Source of the DNA: Streptomyces kanamyceticus
Lineage (GTDB): Bacteria > Actinomycetota > Actinomycetes > Streptomycetales > Streptomycetaceae
Assembly (NCBI RefSeq): GCF_008704495.1
Contig: NZ_CP023699.1
Location: forward strand, 9,176,001-9,240,000
Length of the DNA: 64,000 nucleotides
Direction of reading: 5' to 3'
Shown: positions 18,057 to 26,648 of the stretch, in pieces
Layout of the letters: each line of letters opens with the position of its first letter
Position numbering within the stretch: the stretch's first letter is position 1
Position numbers and translations under genes: made by a program
Notes under the pieces: model-generated
Seen by the model: the letters and a program-made list of their open reading frames with translations, nothing else
The model's database searches: none
Told to the model about the DNA's origin: nothing

Positions 18057-18842
18057 GTGACGGATACGACGCATCGCATGCAACGGGAGGCACGCTTGCC
18101 GACGACGTCCCTCGGCACCGTGGTCGCCGCGAACGCCATCCGCTTCCTCGGACACGACACGCATCAGCACGACGAGCCGCACCTCATCTACGTGGTCACC
18201 GGAACCGCCCGCCTGCTCGCCGACGGCGAGGAGTGGCGGCTGGGCCGACAGGAGGCGATCTGGCTCGCTCCCCGGGTGCCGCACGCGCTGCGCATCGAGC
18301 CGGGCGGGATGGCGCTCGGACCCACCCTCAACCCCGGTGACCTGCCCCGATGCCGCGTGCAGCCGCTCGGGGCCGTGCCCGCCGTCGTCGACGTCATGAC
18401 CACCACACTCGGCGCTGCGCCGAGCACGACGGAGGAGATCCAGCCCTTCCGGCAGGCGCTGGGGCGCGTCCTCCGGGGCATCTCCCGACGATATTTTCCG
18501 GTGGTGCTGCCCGTCCATCCCGTGGTGCGCGCCCTGGCCCGCGAGGCCCTGCGCACCCCCTCCGCGACGCTGGAACGGCTCGCCGCACAGCATCGGATGA
18601 GCCCCCGCCAGGTGCAGCGCGTCTTCATCGACGAGACCGGACTGCCCTTCACACGGTGGCGGAACCGGGCCAGGATGAACGCCGCCGTCGAACACCTTCG
18701 CGGCGGAGGCGAACTGACGGCGGCGGCCAGGGCGGCGGGTTACGCGACCCGGGCCGGACTGCTGCGCGCGCTGAGCCGCGAGTCCGGGGTACCGGTGAGC
18801 GCGCTGACGGCGGACGCGGTGGGGGCGCTCGGGGCGCGCTGA
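18057..18842 (+). CDS. AraC family transcriptional regulator
   Basis: The 261-residue protein has an N-terminal cupin-like domain (HTHQHDEPHLIYVVTG; QEAIWLAPRVPHALRI) and a C-terminal two-HTH AraC domain (about 165-250: SATLERLAAQHRMSPRQVQRVF; then TAAARAAGYATRAGLLRAL). The frame allows GTG 18057 or ATG 18078. It is divergent from the siderophore-binding protein, with the iron box between. AraC regulators at such loci often sense the siderophore and activate uptake genes; that role is inferred. Histidines in the cupin part could bind a metal or ligand. Confidence 0.88.
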   Translation: MTDTTHRMQREARLPTTSLGTVVAANAIRFLGHDTHQHDEPHLIYVVTGTARLLADGEEWRLGRQEAIWLAPRVPHALRIEPGGMALGPTLNPGDLPRCRVQPLGAVPAVVDVMTTTLGAAPSTTEEIQPFRQALGRVLRGISRRYFPVVLPVHPVVRALAREALRTPSATLERLAAQHRMSPRQVQRVFIDETGLPFTRWRNRARMNAAVEHLRGGGELTAAARAAGYATRAGLLRALSRESGVPVSALTADAVGALGAR

Positions 18843-18924
18843 TCCGGGAGCCGGGCGGCACGGGCGGCACGGGCACGTTCAGCGTGTCCAGCGCATGCAG
18901 TACGTCCGGCACGTGCAGCGCATG

Positions 18925-18972
18925 CAGTAGTTCACGCAGTAGTTCACGCAGCAGTTCACGTAGCAGTTCGAG
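18925..18972 (+). repeat. Four 12-base tandem repeats upstream of permease
   Basis: CAGTAGTTCACG occurs twice (18925-18936, 18937-18948), followed by CAGCAGTTCACG and the more divergent TAGCAGTTCGAG. The array ends 50 bases before the first permease start. Related CAGCGCATGCAGTA pieces precede it. It looks like an untranslated leader or an iterated protein-binding site, not coding sequence. Confidence 0.75.
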
Positions 18973-19022
18973 TATGTACGGCACTTCGGGCTGTCCGGGT
19001 GGCGGGCAGTCAGGGAGGTTCG

Positions 19023-20072
19023 ATGGCACAGGCGCTCGCGACGACGACCGCGCCCCCGCCGACCACATCGTCGCGTCGCGGGACGCGTCGGCTCATCGGC
19101 CTGGGCGCCGCCGTCGGCGTGCTCCTGGTGGCGGTGCTGCTCAGCGTCGCGATCGGTTCGGCGATGCTCCCGCTGGACGTGGTGTGGCAGGCGCTGACCG
19201 CCCCCGACGGCTCCGCGTCCCACGCCACGATCAGCGAGGCACGTGTCGACCGCACGCTGGTAGGTGTCCTCGTCGGTGTGTCGCTGGGTGTGGCGGGGTC
19301 GCTCATCCAGGCGCTCACCCGCAATCCGCTCGCCGATCCCGGGATACTCGGCGTCAACGCCGGTGCGGGTTTCGCCGTCACCCTGGGTGTGGCCGTCTTC
19401 GGCGTCACGCGTATCGAGCAGTACCTGCCCTTCGCCTTCATCGGGGCGATCGCCGGTTCGGCGCTGGTCTACCTCGCCGCGAGCGGCGGACGGGGCGGCC
19501 CGTCGCCGCTACGGCTCACCGTCGTCGGTGTCGCCTTCACGGCGGTGCTCTCCGGCATCTCCCGGACCCTCGCACTGATCGACACGGAGACCTTCGACCG
19601 CATGAGGTTCTGGGACGCGGGCACCATCACCGACCGCCCGACGGGCACGGCCGCCGCCATCGCGCCGTTCGTCCTGGCCGGTCTGCTGGTCGCCGTCTGC
19701 TGTGCGCGCCCGCTCAACGCGATGGCCCTCGGTGACGACGCGGCGCGGGCCTTCGGGCTGCGGGTCGGCGCGACGCGGTGCGGTGTGGTGATCGCGGTGG
19801 CCCTGCTGTGCGGCGCGGCGACCGCCGCGGCGGGCCCGCTGGTGTTCGTCGGCCTCATGGTGCCGCACGCCGTGCGCTGGCTGACCGGGCCCGACTGGCG
19901 CTGGATCCTCGTCTATTCGGCCGTCCTCGCACCGGTGATCGTGCTGGTCGCCGATGTCCTGGGCAGGCTGATCGTGATGCCGACCGAACTGCCGGTCGGC
20001 GTGATGATGCCCCTCATCGGCGCCCCCGTACTGATCGTGCTGGTGCGCGGAAGCCGGGCGAGGGAACTGTGA
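19023..20072 (+). CDS. Iron-siderophore ABC transporter permease (FecCD family)
   Basis: The 349-residue membrane protein of the FecCD/BtuC family should have about ten helices. Family motifs are visible: QALTRNPLADPGILGVNAGAG near one third, GDDAARAFGLRVGA for the ATPase-coupling loop, and GPLVFVGLMVPHAVRW. ATG 19023 follows GGGAGG. It forms one half of the transmembrane channel with the next gene, which it overlaps by 4 bases (GTGA). It would take ferric siderophore from the lipoprotein encoded at 16970-17956. The cognate ATPase is not in this window. Confidence 0.93.
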   Translation: MAQALATTTAPPPTTSSRRGTRRLIGLGAAVGVLLVAVLLSVAIGSAMLPLDVVWQALTAPDGSASHATISEARVDRTLVGVLVGVSLGVAGSLIQALTRNPLADPGILGVNAGAGFAVTLGVAVFGVTRIEQYLPFAFIGAIAGSALVYLAASGGRGGPSPLRLTVVGVAFTAVLSGISRTLALIDTETFDRMRFWDAGTITDRPTGTAAAIAPFVLAGLLVAVCCARPLNAMALGDDAARAFGLRVGATRCGVVIAVALLCGAATAAAGPLVFVGLMVPHAVRWLTGPDWRWILVYSAVLAPVIVLVADVLGRLIVMPTELPVGVMMPLIGAPVLIVLVRGSRAREL

Positions 20073-21103
20073 GCGGGTTCTTCGTCCTCAGGGCGGGGCC
20101 CTTGAGCCTGCGGGTGACGCGCCGCGCGGTCGTGGTGTGCGGACTGCTGTGGGTCGTCCTGATCGCACTGGTCCTGTGGGCCTTCACCCTGGGCAGCTAC
20201 CCGCTGAGCCTCGGCGACCTGACCGCCGTCATGACGGGTACGGCGAGGAACAGCGTCCGTACCGTCGTCCTGGAGTGGCGGGCGCCGCGCATCGTCGCCG
20301 CCGTGCTGTTCGGGGCCGCGCTCGCCGTGGGCGGTGCGATCTTCCAGTCCCTGACCCGCAATCCGCTCGGCAGCCCCGACATCATCGGCTTCACCACCGG
20401 CTCCTACACCGGTGTGGTCCTCACCCTGCTGGCAGGCGCGACCAGCTACGCGGCGCTCGCGGCGGGCGCGCTCGTCGGCGGTCTCATCACCGCGTTCGCC
20501 GTGTATCTGCTGGCGTTCCGGCGGGGTGTGCAGGGCTTCCGGCTCATCGTCGTGGGCATCGCGGTCGGCGCGCTGCTGTCCTCGGCCAACACGTGGTTCT
20601 CGGTGAAGGCCGATGTCGACACCGCGCTGCGGGCCGCGGTGTGGGGCGCGGGCTCGCTGAGCGCGGTCGGCTGGCCCGCCGTCACCATGGCCGCCGTCGT
20701 ACTCGCAGGGGTCGCGATCGCGGCCCCGGTGGCACAGCGCCGGATGCGGCGGCTCGAACTGGGCGACGACACCGCGGCGATGCTGGGCGTACCCGTCGAG
20801 CGCACGAAGGTGATGCTGGTCGTCCTCGGCGTCGCCGCGACCGCCGCGGTGACCGCCGCGGTGGGCCCCATCGCGTTCGTCGCGCTGGCGGCGCCGCAGA
20901 TCGCCCGCCGCCTCACCGGGCAGGGAGGCTCCGTCGACCTCGCCGGTGCGGCGCTCGTCGGCGCGGTCCTGCTGCTCGGCGCCGACATCGCGGCCCAGCA
21001 CGCGATCCCCGGCGTACTGCTGCCGACAGGCGCGGTCACCGTGTGTGTCGGCGGGGCGTATCTGCTGGTACTGCTGGTGCGGGAGGGCCGACGGGGGGCT
21101 TAG
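20069..21103 (+). CDS. Iron-siderophore ABC transporter permease (FecCD family), second subunit
   Basis: The 344-residue partner permease carries QSLTRNPLGSPDIIGFTTG, the coupling-helix motif GDDTAAMLGVPVER and GPIAFVALAAPQIARRLTG, all FecCD hallmarks. GTG 20069 overlaps the stop of the first permease, which implies coupled translation and equal amounts of the two subunits. It closes the unit; the next gene points the other way and is unrelated. No ATP-binding subunit follows, so the pair must use an ATPase encoded elsewhere. Confidence 0.93.
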   Translation: MSGFFVLRAGPLSLRVTRRAVVVCGLLWVVLIALVLWAFTLGSYPLSLGDLTAVMTGTARNSVRTVVLEWRAPRIVAAVLFGAALAVGGAIFQSLTRNPLGSPDIIGFTTGSYTGVVLTLLAGATSYAALAAGALVGGLITAFAVYLLAFRRGVQGFRLIVVGIAVGALLSSANTWFSVKADVDTALRAAVWGAGSLSAVGWPAVTMAAVVLAGVAIAAPVAQRRMRRLELGDDTAAMLGVPVERTKVMLVVLGVAATAAVTAAVGPIAFVALAAPQIARRLTGQGGSVDLAGAALVGAVLLLGADIAAQHAIPGVLLPTGAVTVCVGGAYLLVLLVREGRRGA

Positions 21104-21211
21104 GGGCTGTTGGTACGGACAGGGGGGGGAGGGGGAGGCCGGTCGCGGTCGGGTGCTTGGTCGGGTGCCTGAGGCACAAGGCTCGCTTCAGGCACCCGAC
21201 TTCAGGCGCCG

Positions 21212-21277
21212 CACCCCGACGTCAGGGTCTAGACACCCCGACGTCAGGGTCTAGACACCCCGACGTCAGGGTCTAGA
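21212..21277. repeat. Three exact 22-base tandem repeats between convergent genes
   Basis: CACCCCGACGTCAGGGTCTAGA is repeated exactly at 21212-21233, 21234-21255 and 21256-21277. The last unit includes the stop codon of the aldehyde dehydrogenase. Each unit has a near-palindrome CCCxGACGTCxGGG. It could act as a bidirectional terminator or as a protein-binding array. Confidence 0.9.
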
Positions 21278-22796
21278 AGAACCCGAGCTTCTTCGGGCTG
21301 TAGGACGTGAGGATGTTCTTGGTCTGCTGGTAGTGCTCCAGCATCATCTTGTGGTTCTCACGGCCGATGCCGGACTGCTTGTAGCCGCCGAAGGCCGCGT
21401 GCGCCGGATAGGCGTGGTAGCAGTTCGTCCAGACGCGGCCCGCCTGGATCGCACGGCCCGCCCGATAGGCCGTGTTGATGTCCCGCGTCCACACTCCGGC
21501 ACCGAGACCGTAGAGCGTGTCATTGGCGATCTTGATGGCGTCGTCGAAGTCGTTGAACGACGAGACCGAGACGACGGGGCCGAAGATCTCCTCCTGGAAG
21601 ATCCGCATCCGGTTGTCGCCCTCGAAGATGGTCGGCTGGACGTAGTAACCTCCGGCCAGCTCACCGTCGTACTCGATCCGCTGACCGCCCGTCAGCACCT
21701 TGGCGCCCTCCTGCTGACCGATGTCCAGGTAGGAGAGGATCTTCTCCAACTGGTCGTTGGACGCCTGCGCGCCGATCATGGTGTCGGTGTCGAGCGGGTG
21801 CCCGGCCTTGATCTGCTCCGTGCGGGCGATCGCCGCCTCGATGAACTCGCTGTAGTGGCCGCGCTGCACGAGCGCCCTCGACGGACAGGTGCAGACTTCG
21901 CCCTGGTTGAGGGCGAACATCGTGAAGCCCTCGAGCGCCTTGTCCCGGAAGTCGTCGTTCGCGGCCCACACGTCGTCGAAGAAGATGTTCGGCGACTTGC
22001 CGCCCAGCTCCAGCGTGACCGGCTTGATGTTCTCCGAGGCGTACTGCATGATCAACCGCCCCGTCGTGGTCTCCCCGGTGAAGGCGACCTTGGCGACGCG
22101 CGGGCTCGACGCGAGTGGCTTGCCCGCCTCGACGCCGAAACCATTGACGATGTTGACGACACCGGCGGGCAGCAGATCCGCCACCAGACTCAGCCAGTAG
22201 TGGATCGAGGCCGGAGTCTGCTCGGCGGGCTTCAGAACGACGGCGTTTCCGGCCGCGAGTGCCGGTGCCAGTTTCCATGTCGCCATCAGGATCGGGAAGT
22301 TCCACGGGATGATCTGCGCGACGACGCCCAGCGGCTCCTGGAAGTGGTACGCGATGGTGTCCTCGTCCACCTCGCTCAGCGACCCCTCCTGCGCACGGAT
22401 GACGCCCGCGAAGTACCGGAAGTGATCGATGGCGAGCGGGATGTCGGCGGCCAGCGTCTCGCGGATCGGCTTGCCGTTCTCCCAGCTCTCGGCGACCGCG
22501 AGCTGTTCGAGGTTGGCCTCCATCCGGTCGGCGATCTTGCGCAGGACGTCCGCGCGCTCGGTGACAGACGTACGCCCCCACGCCGGTGCGGCCGCGTGCG
22601 CCGCGTCGAGGGCACGCTCCACGTCCTCCGCCGTGCCCCGGGCGATCTCGGTGAAGGCCTGTCCGTTGACCGGGCTGGGATTCTCGAAGTACTGGCCGCG
22701 GGCGGGCGCCACGTACTCGCCGCCGATGAAGTTGTCGTAGCGCGACTGGTAGGAGACGATCGCGCCCTCGGTGCCGGGCGCTGCGTAACGGGTCAT
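21273..22796 (-). CDS. Aldehyde dehydrogenase (ExaC/AldB type)
   Basis: The 507-residue NAD(P)-dependent aldehyde dehydrogenase has catalytic Cys302 in [11 protein letters not shown] and general base Glu264 in [10 protein letters not shown], with NAD-binding PWNFP and FTGETTTGR segments. The CTCPSR context is that of the ExaC/AldB group, which oxidises acetaldehyde and other short aldehydes. Length is standard. The upstream gene on the same strand encodes a GAF regulator of the AcoR type, a pairing known to control aldehyde dehydrogenases in Streptomyces. A hairpin and direct repeats lie in its leader. Confidence 0.94.
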   Translation of the reverse strand: MTRYAAPGTEGAIVSYQSRYDNFIGGEYVAPARGQYFENPSPVNGQAFTEIARGTAEDVERALDAAHAAAPAWGRTSVTERADVLRKIADRMEANLEQLAVAESWENGKPIRETLAADIPLAIDHFRYFAGVIRAQEGSLSEVDEDTIAYHFQEPLGVVAQIIPWNFPILMATWKLAPALAAGNAVVLKPAEQTPASIHYWLSLVADLLPAGVVNIVNGFGVEAGKPLASSPRVAKVAFTGETTTGRLIMQYASENIKPVTLELGGKSPNIFFDDVWAANDDFRDKALEGFTMFALNQGEVCTCPSRALVQRGHYSEFIEAAIARTEQIKAGHPLDTDTMIGAQASNDQLEKILSYLDIGQQEGAKVLTGGQRIEYDGELAGGYYVQPTIFEGDNRMRIFQEEIFGPVVSVSSFNDFDDAIKIANDTLYGLGAGVWTRDINTAYRAGRAIQAGRVWTNCYHAYPAHAAFGGYKQSGIGRENHKMMLEHYQQTKNILTSYSPKKLGFF

Positions 22797-22819
22797 CTTG
22801 GCTGGCCTCCCGGGGAAGA

Positions 22820-22881
22820 CTGCCCGCCGTCGGGCAGCTCTCGCCCGGAGGCTAGGAGCGCGGACGTTGCATGTACGTTGC
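22820..22881 (-). promoter_or_regulatory. Leader hairpin and direct-repeat operator upstream of aldehyde dehydrogenase
   Basis: CTGCCCG/CGGGCAG (22820-22837) is a perfect 7-base stem just upstream of the start codon. ACGTTGC occurs at 22864-22870 and 22875-22881, an 11-base period placing both on one face of the helix. The latter is a plausible site for the adjacent GAF regulator. Confidence 0.45.
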
Positions 22882-22896
22882 GGTGCTCACCTCACG

Positions 22897-23038
22897 GCAT
22901 CGGCATCGGGACTGGCATCGGTATCGGCATCAGGACTGGCACCGGTTTCGAGACTGGCACCGGAATCGGCACCGGCCCGGTACTGGGATGGGCACCGGCA
23001 CCGGCGGCGGGGCTGGCGCCGATACTCGCACCGGCATG
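22897..23038. repeat. Degenerate 12-base repeat array in intergenic region
   Basis: About ten imperfect copies of GGCATCGGxxCT and GGCACCGGxxTC fill the space between the GAF regulator and the aldehyde dehydrogenase promoter. All copies point the same way. No protein can be supported across it. Confidence 0.7.
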
Positions 23039-23073
23039 GGGCAGGGCGGGCTTGATCACCGGCCCGAGGGGGG

Positions 23074-24342
23074 CTACGCACGGCCGTGCCCTGGCGCGGC
23101 CAGCTCGGCGTCGAGCGCCCGCAGACGAGCCAGGACGGCTGCTGTCGGGCGCAGCGCGGCCAGCGCACGCCACACCACCAGGTCCTCCTCGCCCCACGGG
23201 GCGTGCGCCCAATCGGCCAGCAGATCGGGATCGTTGCGGTCGACCAACGCCGTACGCAGCTGATCGGCCAGCCTGCGCCGGAGCCGGGCCAACGCGGGTG
23301 CCTGGGACCCGGGCAGCAGCGGACCGGCGTACGCGGCGGCGGCCGCCGTCACCGCACCGGCCCCCAACCGACGCTCGACCGTGTCGACGTCACACTCGAC
23401 GGGCGCCGCGAGACGATACGGACGCGACCGCAGCAACTCCGCACCGAGCACCCGCCGCAGCCGCGCCATCTCCGCCCGCAACGTCACCTTCGGCACCGAC
23501 TCGTCCTCATACAGCGCGTACAGCAGCTCGTCACCGGTCAGCCCCTCCGGATGGCGAGCGAGCAACACCACGATCTCGCTGTGCCTGCGGCTGAGACGCA
23601 CCTTCCGGCCGCCTACCAGAAGCAGCGCTTCCTCTCGCCCCAACGTGGTCAGCTCCACCGTGTCCTCGGCCCGCATCGGCGGTGCCAGCAGCGCCAGTTG
23701 GGACTCCGCTGCCCGCGCCACAGCCTGCACGAATGCGAGGCTGTGCGGGTGCGCGAGGCCGTCCCCACCGGTGATGTCGACCGCGCCGATCAGCCGCCCG
23801 GTGCGCGGATCGTGCACCGGAGCCGCGGCGCACGTCCACGGTTGCACACGCCGCATGAAGTGCTCGGCGGCGAACACCTGCACCGGACGGTCGACGGCGA
23901 CCGCCGTCCCCGGCGCGTTCGTGCCCATGGCGGACTCGGCCCACCGCGCGCCCGGAACGAAGTTCATCCGCCCCGCGCGCTGCCGCGTCGCCGCGTGTCC
24001 CTCGACCCACAACAGCCTGCCCTGTGCGTCGCACACGGCCAGCAGATGCTCGCCATCCGAGGCGAAGGTGCCCATCAACTCGCGGAACAGCGGCATCACC
24101 CGGGCCAACGGATGCTCCGCGCGATACGCACCGAGGTCACCATCGGTCAGCTCCACCGCCGCGCCCGTGGCCTCCGGACTGACCCGCGCCCTGGCCGACC
24201 GCCGCCATGAGTCGGCCACGACCGGGCGCACCGGCCGCGCCACCGTTCCCCTGGAGGTGAAGTCCTCGTGCGCCCGGCGCAGCTCCCGTGCCTGCTCGGT
24301 GGGATCGGTGCCCGGCTTGAGAGCCACCCACGGATCGGTCAA
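23074..24342 (-). CDS. GAF-domain transcriptional regulator (AcoR-like, without sigma-54 domain)
   Basis: The 422-residue protein starts with the AcoR-type N-terminus (RPVVADSWRRSARARVSPE) and a GAF domain at about 70-220 with the motif AESAMGTNAPGTAVAVDRPVQVFAAEHF. Residues of about 240-330 form an OmpR/BTAD-like winged helix (LSRRHSEIVVLLARHPEGLTGDEL; VTLRAEMARLRRVLG). It lacks the AAA+ sigma-54 domain found in proteobacterial AcoR, as expected in Streptomyces. It lies directly upstream of the aldehyde dehydrogenase gene on the same strand and probably senses an aldehyde or alcohol to control it. Confidence 0.87.
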   Translation of the reverse strand: MTDPWVALKPGTDPTEQARELRRAHEDFTSRGTVARPVRPVVADSWRRSARARVSPEATGAAVELTDGDLGAYRAEHPLARVMPLFRELMGTFASDGEHLLAVCDAQGRLLWVEGHAATRQRAGRMNFVPGARWAESAMGTNAPGTAVAVDRPVQVFAAEHFMRRVQPWTCAAAPVHDPRTGRLIGAVDITGGDGLAHPHSLAFVQAVARAAESQLALLAPPMRAEDTVELTTLGREEALLLVGGRKVRLSRRHSEIVVLLARHPEGLTGDELLYALYEDESVPKVTLRAEMARLRRVLGAELLRSRPYRLAAPVECDVDTVERRLGAGAVTAAAAAYAGPLLPGSQAPALARLRRRLADQLRTALVDRNDPDLLADWAHAPWGEEDLVVWRALAALRPTAAVLARLRALDAELAAPGHGRA

Positions 24343-24418
24343 CTCGGCCTCCTGGGACGGCGGTGGGGTGTCGCCATCGTCGCCCCAGGAGCGGAAGCCG
24401 ACAAGCGGCCCGGGTGCC

Positions 24419-25018
24419 TCAGGCGAAGTTGACGAGGCGTATGTAGCGGGACCAGTCCCAGTACGGTCCGGGGTCCGTGTGGTCGGCGCCGGGGACTTCG
24501 GAGTGCCCGATGATGTGCTCGCGGTCCTTGGGGATGCCGTACTTCGTGCAGATGGCGGAGGTCAGCGCGGCGGACTGTTGGTACATCGCGTCGGTGAAGT
24601 ACTGCGGCTTGTCGACCCAGCCCTCGTGCTCGATGCCGATGCTGTGGGTGTTGTAGCTCCAGTTGCCCGCATGCCAGGCGACGTTGCGATTACGGACACA
24701 CTGGGCGACGTGCCCGTCCTTGGAGCGCACCACGTAGTGGGCGGACACCTGCTTCGCCGGGTTCTGGAAGATCGCGAGAGCGTCCGCGTACGTCTCCTGC
24801 GTGACGTGGATGACCACGTAGTCGATGGTGTAGGCGCTGGGCCGGGTGGACGCCGTGTAGTTGGAAGTGCTGGCGGGCACCCACTCGGCCGGCGGGTAGT
24901 CGCCCGCACGGTCCTGCGCGTTCGCGTGAACGGTGGGCAGCAGCGTCGCGGGAACCGCCGCGGCGACCGCACCCTGCAACAGTCGGCGCCTGCTCGGGAA
25001 GCGTCTTGCTCGATCCAT
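24419..25018 (-). CDS. Tat-exported N-acetylmuramoyl-L-alanine amidase
   Basis: The 199-residue protein begins with a twin-arginine signal (SRRRLLQGAVAAAVPATLLP). The rest is an Amidase_2/PGRP domain: the zinc ligands are His in YVVIHVT, His in the centre and His in GADHTDPG, with the supporting tyrosine and the IGIEHEG strand visible. It should cleave the amide between MurNAc and the L-alanine of peptidoglycan outside the cell. ATG 25018 follows AGAGGCAGG and begins the Tat signal cleanly. No cell-wall-binding domain is attached, so it may be a small autolysin or defensive lysin. Confidence 0.9.
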   Translation of the reverse strand: MDRARRFPSRRRLLQGAVAAAVPATLLPTVHANAQDRAGDYPPAEWVPASTSNYTASTRPSAYTIDYVVIHVTQETYADALAIFQNPAKQVSAHYVVRSKDGHVAQCVRNRNVAWHAGNWSYNTHSIGIEHEGWVDKPQYFTDAMYQQSAALTSAICTKYGIPKDREHIIGHSEVPGADHTDPGPYWDWSRYIRLVNFA

Positions 25019-25139
25019 GACTGGCCTGCCTCTCGGTGGGGGGAACGGCTGGACTGGCGCTGCACTTGAGAGGGGAGATGAACTTCGGGGAGTAGGACTC
25101 AAGTTGGGGGCATAGGGCCAAACGTCGGGACATGGGGCC

Positions 25140-26171
25140 TTAGGAGGAGTGGAGGCCCCCACGCGGCAGCGTCGTGGCGACCTCGCGCAGCCGCGCGTGC
25201 AGTCCGCGATGTGTTTCGCGTGCGGGAAGCCAGTCCTTGCGGAGCTTGGCCACGCAGGTGTAGTTGGTGTCGCAGACGTTGGCGAGCGGCGACTCGACGG
25301 TCTGCGTCGCGAACTGGTAGGCGTCCAGCTCGCTGAATCCGTAGTCCCGCACCAGCCACTGGACCAGGTCCAGCTGGGATATGCGAAACGCGTCCTCCAG
25401 CGGCCGGGCGGACCCGGTCGAGATGATGTGCGTATCGGACTCCAGGCGCGGCCACGGGGTGGAGACCCCCTTCAAGAGCTCGACGATCACCACAGTGTTC
25501 ATGGCGCACTCGACGGCGACCCCGCACGTCTCGCCCTCGCCCTGCCGCGCGTGCCCGTCGCCGAGACTCAGCAGGGCGCCCTCGACGTTCACCCCGAGAT
25601 AGCAGGTGACTCCGGCGCGCATCTCGGGTGTGTCCATGTTTCCACCGTGGGCGTCGGGTACGAGCGCCGAGCGGACCTCGAGGTGGGCGGGCGCGACGCC
25701 GATGGTGCCGTGCATGGGGTCCATCGGCAGGTCGGTCTCGAAGTCGCTGTCACGCGAGGCGAATCGCGCCGTGCGGCGGGCCCGGTCGAGCTGCCAGATC
25801 CATACGGCCTCGGGAAGCGGTGGCTGCAGGGACGCGGTGGCGTGCGTGGAGGTGAGGGCGCCGAACAAGGGGACCGTGGTCGATGCCGCCCAATCGCGGG
25901 CCGGTTCGATCGACACGAAGTGCACGGCGAGCGTGTCACCCGGCTCGGCTCCCTCCACATGGAAGGGCCCCGTCTGCGGATTGAGATAAGGGAATTGGCA
26001 GACCTCGGAGACGAGGTCCTTCTCCGAGCGCACGTTCCCCGCGAAGCAGTCCTCCGTGAAGAGGTCGAGGACGGTTCCTGGTGTGATGCGGGCGACAGGC
26101 GGGGCGCCGCCGAACGTCCAGGCGTACTCGCCGGGTTCGGGGCGCACGGTCAGGATCCGAGGGTCGCTCAT
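25140..26171 (-). CDS. Acetamidase/formamidase family protein
   Basis: The 343-residue cytoplasmic protein belongs to the FmdA/AmdA family (PF03069). Visible hallmarks are GPFHVEGAEPGDTLAV, the metal-binding HGGNMDT and SLGDGHARQGEGE. Enzymes of this family hydrolyse formamide, acetamide or related amides to ammonia and the acid. Length fits the shorter bacterial members. It stands alone; the amidase gene downstream on the same strand lies 121 bases away and is unrelated. The physiological substrate is not shown by sequence. Confidence 0.9.
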   Translation of the reverse strand: MSDPRILTVRPEPGEYAWTFGGAPPVARITPGTVLDLFTEDCFAGNVRSEKDLVSEVCQFPYLNPQTGPFHVEGAEPGDTLAVHFVSIEPARDWAASTTVPLFGALTSTHATASLQPPLPEAVWIWQLDRARRTARFASRDSDFETDLPMDPMHGTIGVAPAHLEVRSALVPDAHGGNMDTPEMRAGVTCYLGVNVEGALLSLGDGHARQGEGETCGVAVECAMNTVVIVELLKGVSTPWPRLESDTHIISTGSARPLEDAFRISQLDLVQWLVRDYGFSELDAYQFATQTVESPLANVCDTNYTCVAKLRKDWLPARETHRGLHARLREVATTLPRGGLHSS

Positions 26172-26648
26172 CGCTGTACTGCTCCGCTCTGGCCGGAGAG
26201 GCCGTGCTCGTCGAACTGATCTGGAACCGGCGCGGGCTCGTCGCCGAGCCGCACTGGTCCGGCCTCGGGCCTCGTCCAGCTTTCCCCCGACACATGAATC
26301 CCCCGATCGGCGTGGACGACCACCGCCGGTAGGGCAGCTGCGCCTCGCACGAATTACGTTACGGCGCCTGCTGGTTGAGGTGGAAGGGCCCGCCTCGCAT
26401 CTGTGTACAGGTGAGGGATTGTGGAAAACTCGGCCACTCGAACGGGGGAGGGCAGGCGCCAGAACCTCTGCGGTCTTGACTCATCCCGCGTCGCGTACAG
26501 CCGCTGGTCTCAGGTGGGTCGGCCGTCGCTGCTGATCCCAGCCGGTCGGCCGCTGCCGGGCGACCATTACCGGTTCGACCTTTGCAAGGCGCCCACTACC
26601 CGCTCGGCCGCTGCCTGATCCGCCCCCGGACTCCGCCCCGTGCCCCGC
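26172..26648. other. Gene-free intergenic region (477 bases)
   Basis: Between the acetamidase start and the 3' end of the ROK regulator I find no supported gene, RNA or strong hairpin. Short frames exist on both strands but lack ribosome-binding sites and biased codons. It must hold the acetamidase promoter. Confidence 0.5.

Noticed and set aside
21212..21277. CRISPR array
   Set aside because: Three contiguous 22-base units without spacers and no cas genes; it is a simple tandem repeat.
22897..23168. Short frames across the GGCATCGG array encoding repeated Pro/Val or Ala/Asp
   Set aside because: They arise from the repeat itself; no start signals and no conservation could be argued.
26168..26350. 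60-codon minus-strand frame ending at the acetamidase start
   Set aside because: No ribosome-binding site and no biased protein pattern; probably chance.
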